Below are positions 1-7,951 of a DNA stretch of 64,000 bases, one piece after another. The position numbers and the translations under genes are program-made. The notes under the pieces were generated by a model. The model did not search any database. It was not told where the DNA came from and saw only the letters and a list, made by a program, of their open reading frames with translations. Positions within the stretch are counted from its first letter, which is position 1. Each line of letters begins with the position of its first letter. This stretch comes from DASXUX01 sp036504595 (GTDB lineage Bacteria > Planctomycetota > SZUA-567 > H5-PLA8): contig DASXUX010000097.1 in the NCBI GenBank assembly GCA_036504595.1, positions 242,685 to 306,684 of the forward strand, written 5' to 3'.

Positions 1-179
1 TTCTGGTGACGCACGATCTGGAATTGGCGCGCAGCGTGGCGCGGCGCTGCATCTGGCTGGACCACGGGCAGGTCGTTCAGGACGGGCCGGTCGAAAAGGT
101 CATCCCGGCTTATCAGGCCGCGATGCACCAGTCGGCGGTGCTGAGCAGCCCGCCAGAAGTTATCAGCAAGCAAGCCTGA
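1..179 (+). CDS. ABC transporter ATPase, C-terminal fragment (polysaccharide export type)
   Basis: Only the last 58 codons are inside the window, ending at TGA 177-179. The frame opens with LVTHDLELARSVARRC, which contains the switch histidine of an ABC ATPase (THD). It continues with IWLDHGQVVQDGPVEKVIPAYQ, the layout seen after the H-loop in O-antigen and teichoic-acid export ATPases (Wzt/TagH type). Those proteins normally read 'WL..G.i...G....vi..Y' here. It probably energises export of a surface polysaccharide at the inner membrane. The convergent neighbour is a Wzz-like protein, which fits a surface-glycan locus lying to the left. The N-terminal part, Walker motifs and permease are outside the window. 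Confidence 0.75.
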   Translation, partial: LVTHDLELARSVARRCIWLDHGQVVQDGPVEKVIPAYQAAMHQSAVLSSPPEVISKQA

Positions 180-187
180 GGAGGCCG

Positions 188-1741
188 CTATGCGGGCTTC
201 AGCACGGAACTCGGGGCACCCGTTGAAAAGCGGCGGAGCAGCGCGATGAACATGCCGAGCATGCCCCCGCCGAAAGCCGCAGCAAGGACGTAAGTCCACT
301 GCCGGCGCTGCGTGGGGGCGGATGGAATCACGGGTTCAGCGGCGATTCGGAGGTCTTCCAGATCCTCTTGCGACTTGGCAATGCTCAGAGCGTTCCAGGA
401 CTTCGTCATTCGATCGCAAAGATCCTGCTGCCCGGCAATTTCGCGATCCAGCCGCGCGATGTCGGCGGATTTCTCGTGCTCGAACTCTTTTTGCGCCTGC
501 TCACGCATGCGTGTTCTGGCGCTGGCCTCGGACTTGGCGAGCTCCTTGATTTTGGCCAATCCCGACTCGCGCTCGTCCTCGAGTTGTTGCCGCGCCGATT
601 TGATCTCCCGCGCGCTGGTGGAAACCGCCTTCAGTTCCTGCTCCATGCGCGCCAAATCCGTCTTCAGGCGTTCGGCGTGCGGGGTGAGCGTGTTCAGTTC
701 GAGCTCCGCGTTGGCGGCTTTGCGCGCCAGTTCCGCGTGCAACGGATTGGGCAGCTCAGAAATCAGCGTCAACTTCTTCAAAGCATCCTGTTCGGATGCT
801 TTGGCGCCTTTGTCGGCCACACTTTGCCAAAGCGCATCGTCGCCGATGGCCTTGCGCTGCATGAGCATGGGCGGCGTCTGAGCCAATTGTTTGCGGGCGG
901 CTTCCAGCCGGAGCCGCTGCAGTTCGATCTGGCTGCCCAAGCGCGCATATTCCTCCTGCAGTTCGGAGTAGATCAGTTTCATGGAATTGGCTTCGGCCTC
1001 GCGAGCCTCCAGGTTGCCTTTCTTCAGCAGGTCGATCGTCAGTTTGCGTGTCTCGTCAGAGTACACGGTCATCTTGTCCGCGCCGTCGTTTTTTGCTTTC
1101 GCCACCGCCTCCTCAAGAGCCAGGATCTTCTCCGTCTGTTTCTTGAATTGGGCTTCGTCCGCGGCGGTCCGCTCCGTCTCCAGCTTCGACAGCGCGGTTC
1201 TTGCATCGGTCAGTTGCTTCTGCAGCACGGTGGTGGCGAGCGTGCCGGTGGTGGAGAGCATGTTGCTCACGTGTTTGAGAAACGCTTTGACCCAAAGGTC
1301 GGCAATCTTCTGCGCTTTATCGGGCATCAGCGCTGAAGCGGTGGCTTCAATGATGGTGGATTCATCCGGCCTCGATGGCGCGATCACCTTCGCCGTCACC
1401 GGCAGTGTGCCTCTGTAATCCGGAGGAAGCACTTGGGCCTGAATGAGCTGCTCGAGCGCCTTCGCCTGCACCAGATCCGACTCCAGCAGCCGCTGGTAGG
1501 CCTGGCCGGCCAGAACCGGCCGCGTGCTTTCCGGGCGCGGCTTGGGCGCCGCAACGACCAGTGTCGCCGTGGATTCGTAGATGGCCGGCAGCGTGAACAC
1601 GTAGATCGCCATCGCCACGGCCGCGACGACCGCGAGGGCAGTCATCAGCTTCCAGTAATCGCCCAGAAAGCCGACGATATCGTACAGGCTGATTTCTTCT
1701 GTTGCGGGCACGCTGGCGGTGGCCAGGTCGGGTTGAGCCAT
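188..1741 (-). CDS. Wzz-like chain-length determinant / coiled-coil inner-membrane protein
   Basis: A 517-residue protein with the two-membrane-helix plan of polysaccharide co-polymerases. One helix lies near the N-terminus (WKLMTALAVVAAVAMAIYVF) and one near the C-terminus (WTYVLAAAFGGGMLGMFIAL), preceded by a proline-rich stretch (EPVIPSAPTQRR). Between them lie about 400 residues of charged, Ala/Leu/Glu-rich coiled coil in the periplasm. No Walker A or tyrosine-cluster kinase tail is present. I chose ATG 1741 because AGGA lies about 10 bases upstream; the longer ATG at 1777 has no Shine-Dalgarno. It is convergent with the ABC ATPase fragment, with 8 bases between them. It most likely sets the length of an exported glycan; a generic secretion-linked coiled-coil protein is the alternative. 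Confidence 0.7.
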   Translation of the reverse strand: MAQPDLATASVPATEEISLYDIVGFLGDYWKLMTALAVVAAVAMAIYVFTLPAIYESTATLVVAAPKPRPESTRPVLAGQAYQRLLESDLVQAKALEQLIQAQVLPPDYRGTLPVTAKVIAPSRPDESTIIEATASALMPDKAQKIADLWVKAFLKHVSNMLSTTGTLATTVLQKQLTDARTALSKLETERTAADEAQFKKQTEKILALEEAVAKAKNDGADKMTVYSDETRKLTIDLLKKGNLEAREAEANSMKLIYSELQEEYARLGSQIELQRLRLEAARKQLAQTPPMLMQRKAIGDDALWQSVADKGAKASEQDALKKLTLISELPNPLHAELARKAANAELELNTLTPHAERLKTDLARMEQELKAVSTSAREIKSARQQLEDERESGLAKIKELAKSEASARTRMREQAQKEFEHEKSADIARLDREIAGQQDLCDRMTKSWNALSIAKSQEDLEDLRIAAEPVIPSAPTQRRQWTYVLAAAFGGGMLGMFIALLRRFSTGAPSSVLKPA

Positions 1742-1878
1742 TTGTTGGATATTCCTACGGGTTGAAAACAACCGCATGATGGTACGATCAGCGCTCGTTT
1801 AATCAAGCGAACGCCGATAGCACGCGCGTGTCTGCGTGGGCAGCCAGACAGTGATACCGTCCGCGGCTCTGGGCTGTT

Positions 1879-1945
1879 AGCTCATAGCTCTTGGCCGCCT
1901 TCTCCGCTTGCGTAGCCAAGAGCCAAGAGCCAAGAGCTAAGAGCT
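1879..1945. repeat. Fold-back heptamer array
   Basis: The left arm (TAGCTCATAGCTCTTGGC) and right arm (GCCAAGAG units followed by CTAAGAG and CTAT) are inverted relative to each other around a loop of about 20 bases. The right arm is a run of near-identical 7-base units (CCAAGAG). It sits in the 1742-2056 spacer between the divergent wzz-like and carbonic-anhydrase-like genes. No other gene is visible in that spacer. Confidence 0.7.
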
Positions 1946-2056
1946 ATGCGGCGTGCAGCGCCGGCGATACGACGCCGCCCGTCTTCCGCTCTTGCGTCTT
2001 GCGGCGCTTGCGGTGATGCTGGGCAGATCGGCCAAACGAGCAGGAGGGAGAGAATT

Positions 2057-2833
2057 ATGCCCGTGCGTCCGAAAAGCAAGCCGGCGCTGGAACCTCACGA
2101 GGGCTTGCCGCGCTATAAGCCGCCCGCACCCTACCCGGACGCCAAACCTCAGCCTGCGCATCAAAACGCAAGCCCGAAGCCTGCTGCGCTGAAGCCGCAC
2201 GCCCCGGCGGCACTGATTGTTCCCATCGCTCCGCCGCTGGTGGCACCTTCAGAACAGGTTCTGCCGGCTTATCCTGCGCCTCAGCCGTCCGAGTTTCAGC
2301 TGGCGCAGCCATCGCCGTCGCTGGATATAGGCAAGCATCCGCCGCTGGTTCCAGCGCCGCTGGACCCTCAGTCTCGCGTCCATTTCGTGCGCCGGCCGTT
2401 TGAAGATGCGAGGCCCGGCGTGCTCTCGGTCTGTTGCAGCGACGGCCGCTACATCGACGCGATCGAGGAATTTCTTTTTGCGCAGGGAACCGCGTGTCAC
2501 GATCTGCTGGCTTTTCCCGGCGGCCCGGCGCGGCTGTGCATGGAGCACGCATCTATTTTTGAAGTTTCCGTCGCAACGGAGGCGCTCGATTTCCTGCTCC
2601 GCACACATCAATGCCAGCGCGTGCTGCTGGTGTCGCACGTGGACTGCGGCTACTACCGGCATCGATATGGAAGTTGTGACGTCGAACTGCAAAAAGAAGA
2701 CCTGCGTCGCGCCGCAGCCCGAATTCAGCACAAGAATCCGAACCTGAAAGTAGAGTGCTATCTGGCACGTCCCAAGACGGGCAAGAGAGAAGATGGGTTC
2801 GCGATTGAAGAGATCATGGGTCAGCGGGAGTGA
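2057..2833 (+). CDS. Beta-carbonic-anhydrase-like protein with proline-rich N-terminal extension
   Basis: A 258-residue protein. Residues 1-115 are very rich in Pro and Ala and look disordered. From about 120 on it resembles beta-carbonic anhydrases: CCSDGR at 126-131 gives the CxDxR metal/catalytic motif, and HVDCG at 194-198 supplies the HxxC zinc ligands. All four expected zinc-site residues (Cys, Asp, His, Cys) can be seen. The Cys-to-His spacing is a little longer than usual and the C-terminus ends early. ATG 2057 was chosen because a strong GGAGGGAG lies just upstream; the longer frame from 1946 runs through the repeat-rich spacer. Activity as a CO2 hydratase is inferred; related carbonic-anhydrase-like proteins include sequences of unknown function. 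No signal peptide is seen. Confidence 0.65.
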   Translation: MPVRPKSKPALEPHEGLPRYKPPAPYPDAKPQPAHQNASPKPAALKPHAPAALIVPIAPPLVAPSEQVLPAYPAPQPSEFQLAQPSPSLDIGKHPPLVPAPLDPQSRVHFVRRPFEDARPGVLSVCCSDGRYIDAIEEFLFAQGTACHDLLAFPGGPARLCMEHASIFEVSVATEALDFLLRTHQCQRVLLVSHVDCGYYRHRYGSCDVELQKEDLRRAAARIQHKNPNLKVECYLARPKTGKREDGFAIEEIMGQRE

Positions 2834-2919
2834 TGCGCCAGCGTCCAGCCGCGTTCCCCGTCACGTCGTTCCGGTGTACTCATCCATGTATCTGCCGTCC
2901 AGACTTGGAGGTTCCTCAC

Positions 2920-4884
2920 ATGCGTCTGATCTCAGCCGTCCTGTGCGCCGTTCTCGCCGCCGCGTGGGCGCAGGCCGCCTGCGGCGATCCGCAACTCAAG
3001 ACAGATCACCCGTGGTATCCGGGCGAACTGTCATGCTCCAGCTTTGAGCGCCTGTTCAAAACGCAGGCGGAAATCTACAAGCGCGCAACGGGCAAGGAAC
3101 CGGCGACCGACGAAGAGAAAGCGCTGGCCGCGTGGTACTGGCGCAATCTGAATTACGCTCACGGCGAAGAAGGCGCCGCCGATTATTGGAGCCAGGGGTT
3201 TCGAAAGGGCGGCGACTGCAAGACGCGCGAGTACTGGACCGGCCTCTTCGCGCACGGCTTCGGCCTGTGCGGGACCACGCACGCGCAGTGGACCGCGGAG
3301 TTCGATAAGCTTCTCGGCCACTGCCGCAGCCGCGTGACGGGCGTTGCCGGACACAACAGCTTCGAAGTCTATCTCACCGGCGGCGCATACGGCGAAGGCT
3401 CTTGGGCGCTGCTCGACCACGACGTCTCCACCGTGATCTTCAGCCCCGATGGCTCGCGCCTGCTCTCCATAAAGGAGATCATGGCCGACTTGAAAACGCT
3501 GAAGAATCCCGCGTTCAAGCCGGAACGCCAGCGCGGCTGGCGCGTCGCGGGCCTCCACGATGACGATGCCGCTGCGTACAGCGAATACAAGGTTGCCGAG
3601 TACCTCGCTGGCTACGCCGGCCCACCGCCGGCCGTCCAGCTTCGCGCCGGCGAAAGCCTGAGGCGCTACCTGAAGCCCGGCCTGGAGGTAGCGCCGGCCT
3701 CCGTGCCGGCCGACAAGAACGCCGGCCCCACTTTCGTCTTCTGGGGGATGAACTACAAGGCCGCCGGAATTCCAGGCCCGGAACGCAGCCGCACATGGGT
3801 CAATCAGCCGGATAAAATGCATGGCTCGAAAAAAGGCACGGGCTGGGTTCCGGGGCAGGTTCGGTTCGCGAACGCCGTGTACACCTACGCGCCGGACTTC
3901 ACGAGCGCCAAGTACAAGGAAGGCGTGGTTGATGAAAGCGACGCGCAGATTACTTTCGAGTTCTACACGCCCTATGTCATCGCCTGCACCCCGCCCAACG
4001 ACAAGCCCTGGGGCATTTACGATGAAGGCGGCAAAAACGGACTCGTCCTTCGGGGCAAGATGGCTTGTCCCGTCAGCGTTTCGACCGATCAGGGGAAAAC
4101 CTGGAGCGCGACCGCCAATGCGCAAGATGGCCTCGACCTGACCGACTTGGTCAAGGGGCATCAGCAGTATTTGATTCGATTCGCCGCGGGCGCGAAGACC
4201 TTGGCCGGCACTGGCCTGACCATCCGCACAGTCTGCCAGTGCAATACCGCGATCATCCCGCGCCTGCACGACGGCGAAAACAAGATCACGTTTCTTGCGT
4301 CCGGCTTGGGAGTCCTCGCCGCTGGACCAAACAAGAATCAAGCCGCAGCGCACCTTGTCGATGGCACGTTCGGCAGCAAAACGGTGACGCTGGAACTTTC
4401 GACGCCGCGGAAGGAAGTGCCGGCACGGCTCTACGCCGTCGGCTGGGTCGGTTCAGGCGCGCCGCCAGCGCCAGTGAAGTATCAGATCGAGTACTCGCTC
4501 GATACGGGAAAAACCTGGCAACCGGTTGTGAAAGATTGGCAGGTGCAACGCCGCCCGCAGGAACCCGGCGACTTCTGGAGCCAGAGCTTCTGCTTCGGCG
4601 ATGTCGAGTTGGTCGCGCCGGCGGCTCCGGACGCCGGCCCCACTCCTGTTCGCGTTCGCTTCAGCAACGACGGCGGCAAGAATTATCTGAAAGCCGAAGC
4701 GTATCTGGCCTATCGCGTGGCGCAGCCCGGCCCTGTCCAAGTCACATTCTCCTGGACCGAAGCAGGCGCGCCGAAAACCGCCAGCCACGACTACCCCGCC
4801 GAAGTCGGCAAGGAAGACACAACCTGGACGCTCTCCACCGGGCAGAAAGTCGAAACGTTGTGGGTGGATTATGCGGCGAAGTGA
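2920..4884 (+). CDS. Secreted transglutaminase-like protein, large extracytoplasmic
   Basis: A 654-residue protein starting at ATG 2920, which has TGGAGG about 9 bases upstream. A signal peptide (LISAVLCAVLAAAWAQAACG) comes first. Residues 100-175 hold a transglutaminase-like Cys-His-Asp arrangement: C117 in GLCGTTHAQW, H145 in GVAGHNSFEV and D166/D168 in WALLDHDVS. The second half (about 250-654) is beta-rich with no family I can name. A 23-bp palindrome at 3688-3710 is read in frame as VAPASVPA. The protein opens a run with two further secreted proteins, and its end overlaps the next ORF by 14 bases. Papain-like hydrolysis or cross-linking of peptide or glycopeptide material is a reasonable guess; the substrate is unknown. 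Confidence 0.6.
   Translation: MRLISAVLCAVLAAAWAQAACGDPQLKTDHPWYPGELSCSSFERLFKTQAEIYKRATGKEPATDEEKALAAWYWRNLNYAHGEEGAADYWSQGFRKGGDCKTREYWTGLFAHGFGLCGTTHAQWTAEFDKLLGHCRSRVTGVAGHNSFEVYLTGGAYGEGSWALLDHDVSTVIFSPDGSRLLSIKEIMADLKTLKNPAFKPERQRGWRVAGLHDDDAAAYSEYKVAEYLAGYAGPPPAVQLRAGESLRRYLKPGLEVAPASVPADKNAGPTFVFWGMNYKAAGIPGPERSRTWVNQPDKMHGSKKGTGWVPGQVRFANAVYTYAPDFTSAKYKEGVVDESDAQITFEFYTPYVIACTPPNDKPWGIYDEGGKNGLVLRGKMACPVSVSTDQGKTWSATANAQDGLDLTDLVKGHQQYLIRFAAGAKTLAGTGLTIRTVCQCNTAIIPRLHDGENKITFLASGLGVLAAGPNKNQAAAHLVDGTFGSKTVTLELSTPRKEVPARLYAVGWVGSGAPPAPVKYQIEYSLDTGKTWQPVVKDWQVQRRPQEPGDFWSQSFCFGDVELVAPAAPDAGPTPVRVRFSNDGGKNYLKAEAYLAYRVAQPGPVQVTFSWTEAGAPKTASHDYPAEVGKEDTTWTLSTGQKVETLWVDYAAK
3688..3710 (+). 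repeat. VAPASVPA palindromic element, copy 1 (in coding sequence)
   Basis: GTAGCGCCGGCCTCCGTGCC followed by GGC, an imperfect palindrome read in frame as V-A-P-A-S-V-P-A inside the transglutaminase-like gene. The same element recurs at 7195 and, as variants or in reverse orientation, at 38515, 32398 and 49294. Confidence 0.75.
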
Positions 4885-6517
4885 TCGGTTCATGGTTCGT
4901 GGTTCATGGTTCACGGTTCGCATGGGGTGCCACGGACAGCGGCTGCTTGCGGTCCGTGCCCTTGGTTCCTTGCTACTGCTTTGTTTTTGCGCGCGCGCCG
5001 AAACCGACGCGTGGTCCCCCACCGAAGGCTGGTTCACGCTGCATCATGATGTTGCGCGCAGCGGCCGCACGAACTATTCGCCCGGCGCGCCCTTTCAGTA
5101 TGCCTGGCACCGCCGTTTCTTTGAGGGCATGCTTTCACCGGAGAACGAGCCGATTGTCGCAGAGGGCTTGGTGTTTGTCGGCGATTGGGGCGGAAAGTTC
5201 TACGCTCTGGAAGCGTTCAGCGGAAGAGAAGTCTGGACCGCGAGCGCGCCCGGCGGCGTGCGGCATTCCGCCTGTTACGGCGACGGCAAAATCTACTTCG
5301 CGACGATTGGCGACCGCACCGGCGGCTCTGTCCTTTGCCTGAAAGCAAGCACGGGCGAGAAGCTTTGGGAGTTCAAGCCAGGCACGCGCGGCGGATTCGT
5401 CACCAGTCCGGCCCTCTATAAAGGAAAGATTTTTCTCGGCGGCCGCGACAAGGTTCTCTATTGTCTGGACGCGGCCACCGGCGCCAAAGTCTGGACGTTC
5501 ACCGCTGGCGGCATCTATCAGCAGACCTGCGCCGCCAAAGACGGACGCGTGTGCGTCTCGGCCGAAGACATGATCCCGCGCTGCTTCGACGCGGCCAGCG
5601 GCAAGGTGCTGTGGGAAGGCGCGAAGATGCAGAGCGATTCGTGCCGTTTTTACTATCCCGTGTTCTGGCGCGATACGGTCATCTTCCGTGTCTGCGGCGC
5701 CGACAGCGAGATCAACCGTGCACAGGACATCATCGAGAAAGCGACCGAAGACGGCAGACTCGCGCGCGAAACTCGCGACAAATACAAATGGAGCAAGCCG
5801 CACTGGGATTTCATCAACAGCAAGTACCAGCGCTTTACGCCGGAGAGATTCAAGCAGGAACAGGAATTCATGCGCGAGCAGATCGCGGCCGGAAACGCGC
5901 TGAAGAGCTTCTACATGCTCAACGTCTCCGACGGCAAAGAGCGCCTCGTGACGTCTGTGTGTTTCGCGGGAAGCGAAAACGGCTATTCAACGCCCACGCC
6001 CGGGCCGATCGACGCCAGCGAGAACTTTTACGTGCTCTTCAAGACGCTCTACACGCAGTATGAATATCCGATCCGGGCATACGATTGCATCGGCACGTTG
6101 GACTACCAGACCGGCCTTCCCGCGATGTTGCCGAAGGCCACGCCGAGCGTCGGCTCCGCGCTGCCGATCACCGGCGACGAAGTCAACAACTTCACGATCG
6201 CCGGCGACAAGCTGTTCGATACTCACGATCACGTCCTCGCCTACTCCGATATGAAGACCAAGACAGTCGTGCCCGCGTTTTCCTCGCATCAAACCGAAAG
6301 CTGGGGCGGCGTGCTGCTCTGCTATGGGAATGCCGGCATCTACTCCAATCCAAAAGTCGATAGCCATCCGCTGCTGAAGCTCGAATCGCCGACCTCGCAC
6401 TTGACGATCAACAATGAATGGAATGGCGCCTCCCGCGGCGCGGTTGCGATCTACAAGGACCACGTCTGGTGGATCACCGGCAGCCTGCTGGTGTGCCTGA
6501 AAGGGGTGGCGCCGTGA
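4871..6517 (+). CDS. Secreted PQQ/BamB-type beta-propeller protein
   Basis: About 548 residues with repeated propeller blades of the pattern 'G..YaLda.tGk..W': GKFYALEAFSGREVW, GSVLCLKASTGEKLWEF, KVLYCLDAATGAKVWTF and CFDAASGKVLWEG. This is the PQQ-binding-like/BamB eight-bladed propeller architecture, usually extracytoplasmic. A hydrophobic leader (LLAVRALGSLLLLCFCARA) precedes mature ETDAWSP. The start is uncertain: ATG codons at 4871, 4892 and 4922 are in frame, and the region between them is built of GGTTCAT heptamers plus a palindrome, so the leader itself is repeat-derived. It overlaps the upstream gene by 14 bases and the downstream gene by GTGA, indicating one operon. No catalytic assignment can be made; it may be a scaffold or a quinoprotein relative. 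Confidence 0.65.
   Translation: MRRSDRFMVRGSWFTVRMGCHGQRLLAVRALGSLLLLCFCARAETDAWSPTEGWFTLHHDVARSGRTNYSPGAPFQYAWHRRFFEGMLSPENEPIVAEGLVFVGDWGGKFYALEAFSGREVWTASAPGGVRHSACYGDGKIYFATIGDRTGGSVLCLKASTGEKLWEFKPGTRGGFVTSPALYKGKIFLGGRDKVLYCLDAATGAKVWTFTAGGIYQQTCAAKDGRVCVSAEDMIPRCFDAASGKVLWEGAKMQSDSCRFYYPVFWRDTVIFRVCGADSEINRAQDIIEKATEDGRLARETRDKYKWSKPHWDFINSKYQRFTPERFKQEQEFMREQIAAGNALKSFYMLNVSDGKERLVTSVCFAGSENGYSTPTPGPIDASENFYVLFKTLYTQYEYPIRAYDCIGTLDYQTGLPAMLPKATPSVGSALPITGDEVNNFTIAGDKLFDTHDHVLAYSDMKTKTVVPAFSSHQTESWGGVLLCYGNAGIYSNPKVDSHPLLKLESPTSHLTINNEWNGASRGAVAIYKDHVWWITGSLLVCLKGVAP
4888..4961. repeat. Heptamer array plus TGCCACGG palindrome at a gene start
   Basis: Four to five GGTTCAT-type heptamers span about 4888-4919. 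An imperfect palindrome follows at 4926-4961 whose arms read CCACGGACAGC and GGTCCGTG. The whole block lies inside the 5' end of the propeller ORF and supplies its N-terminal region. The palindrome is related to those at 6649-6690 and 17941-17982. Confidence 0.6.
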
Positions 6518-7884
6518 GGGCTGGTTTCCGGCTTCTGACGTCAAGTTTCTGTTTGCTGACGGTGATCGCCTGCGCAGAAGACGCGCTCTTTTTCAAGTAC
6601 GACGAGAAGAAGACGGACACGTATTTCAGCGAAAAACTGAGCGTAAGAAGCACGGGCAGCCAACAGCTAACAAAGGCTGCCCGTGGCACACTGACGGGGC
6701 TGATGAAGAAGGAAGTCCTGGAACTGGCATCGAAAGATTGGGGCCCGTGGCAACTTCTGTCTCATCCGGTCAATCAGCAAGGCAATCGCTTCACGTACTT
6801 TAACTGCACCGATGAACTGCTCGTGGCGCTCGCGGCTGCATACCCGTTGTTGGACGACGAAGGCAAAGCCGCGGCAAAGCAAGCGGCCGAGCGCGAGCTC
6901 ATAAAATATCCGCCGCTGACGATGCCGTGGCGGGGCCTGAAGGACGGCGAACCGCGCGGTTGGCACGATGTGCCCGAGAAGCTCCGCAAACAAGAGAGCG
7001 GCGGCCCGTGGATGTCGGGACCCGAAAAAGATGTGGCGTGCTTCCGCACGCTCTATGGCCTGTGGGCTTACGCCGATGTCTTCGGGCAATGGGATGCGAT
7101 CAAAAAATTCTGGCCCGATATCAAAGCGCTGAAGGAACGCGTCGCCAAGAACTACGATTTCAAGCCGAGGTTCCGCAAAGACCTGCCAGCCGCGGTAGCG
7201 CCGGCCTCCGTGCCGGCCGGGCCGGGCATTTTGACTGAGGCCGAAGCGCTCTCGCCGCGCTACCAGCACAGGCTGCTGCATTACCTGCTCGTCGGAACAC
7301 ATGGCTTTTACGAGAACGATCCGCCGCGCGACGAAGCGGAAGGTTCGATGTTCAAACAGTTTTGCTACACGAAGCTGCTCTCCGCGCTGATTGCCTACGG
7401 CCGGATCGCTGACAGAATGGGCGAAGCTGCGGAAGTGTCGTGGGCCAAAGAACGCTTCGCGTTTGTCGCCACCCAGACACTAAGCACCAAAACCGCGCCG
7501 TTTTACTGGTCCAGTCCCTGGCTGACGCCTGAAATCGCGCGCATGCTCCGCGACCACGCCGGCTCCTACCTCGATCAGATCAAGGCGCGTCCGAATATCT
7601 TCGAGGGCGCGAAGAAAGACGGCTTTCCGAATGATGGACCGTGGTTGGACGTCATCGACGCGCATCACTGCCATCTCGCACACGCCGGTTCGAATGGCGC
7701 CGTGCCGCCGTGTTCGCCGATGAGCCATTTTCTGGTGAAAGCACTTCTGTTCCAGGCGTCCGCGGAGAGACTGGACGATCTGACCGACATTCCCTGGTGC
7801 CAGGCCGATTACTGGTACATTCAGAAGTGCGCGCTGACGCTGAGCGTGTATTGCGGTGTGAGCTGGGAGAAACTCTCTAAATGA
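6514..7884 (+). CDS. Secreted alpha-helical protein of unknown function
   Basis: A 456-residue protein starting at GTG 6514, whose GTGA overlaps the preceding stop; AAGGGG lies 8 bases upstream. A signal peptide is visible (FRLLTSSFCLLTVIACA). The rest is mostly helical with repeated Trp/Tyr-rich segments, consistent with an (alpha/alpha) toroid like those in glycan-processing or terpene-type enzymes, but no family signature is clear. Two repeat elements are read in frame: a TGCCACGG-type palindrome at 6649-6690 (peptide STGSQQLTKAARGT) and a VAPASVPA element at 7195-7217. Co-transcription with the transglutaminase-like and propeller proteins suggests a shared extracytoplasmic task. Function unknown. 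Confidence 0.6.
   Translation: MRAGFRLLTSSFCLLTVIACAEDALFFKYDEKKTDTYFSEKLSVRSTGSQQLTKAARGTLTGLMKKEVLELASKDWGPWQLLSHPVNQQGNRFTYFNCTDELLVALAAAYPLLDDEGKAAAKQAAERELIKYPPLTMPWRGLKDGEPRGWHDVPEKLRKQESGGPWMSGPEKDVACFRTLYGLWAYADVFGQWDAIKKFWPDIKALKERVAKNYDFKPRFRKDLPAAVAPASVPAGPGILTEAEALSPRYQHRLLHYLLVGTHGFYENDPPRDEAEGSMFKQFCYTKLLSALIAYGRIADRMGEAAEVSWAKERFAFVATQTLSTKTAPFYWSSPWLTPEIARMLRDHAGSYLDQIKARPNIFEGAKKDGFPNDGPWLDVIDAHHCHLAHAGSNGAVPPCSPMSHFLVKALLFQASAERLDDLTDIPWCQADYWYIQKCALTLSVYCGVSWEKLSK
6649..6690 (-). repeat. TGCCACGG-type palindromic element (in coding sequence)
   Basis: Inverted arms CACGGGCAGCC and GGCTGCCCGTG flank CAACAGCTAACAAA. Read on the minus strand it matches 17941-17982 at almost every position, although the two copies are 11 kb apart. 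It is carried in frame by the secreted helical protein gene. Confidence 0.7.
7195..7217 (+). repeat. VAPASVPA palindromic element, copy 2 (in coding sequence)
   Basis: The same 20-base core as at 3688 (GTAGCGCCGGCCTCCGTGCC), read in frame as AVAPASVPAG in the helical secreted protein. The reading frame used is identical to copy 1. Confidence 0.75.
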
Positions 7885-7940
7885 TGGCGCAGTATTCCTT
7901 CTTTGCGAGCTTTGCGCCATCCGCGTCTCTGCGTTGAAAA
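7885..7940 (-). repeat. Spacer repeat of the 'cgcagagacgc' type
   Basis: The spacer before the FAD oxidoreductase reads TTTGCGAGCTTTGCGCC followed by ATCCGCGTCTCTGCGTT. These are degenerate GCGTCTCT / TTTGCG units, a pattern I know from spacers of many environmental genomes. A second copy in the opposite orientation (CGCAGAGACGCAGAGGCGC) lies at about 19147-19170, inside a coding frame. Confidence 0.45.
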
Positions 7941-7951
7941 AGAGGTGAACG

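Noticed and set aside
4065..5342. Plus-strand frame of 425 codons across two secreted-protein genes
   Set aside because: It spans the junction of the transglutaminase-like and propeller genes in another frame and has a strongly Arg-rich composition typical of a high-GC shadow.
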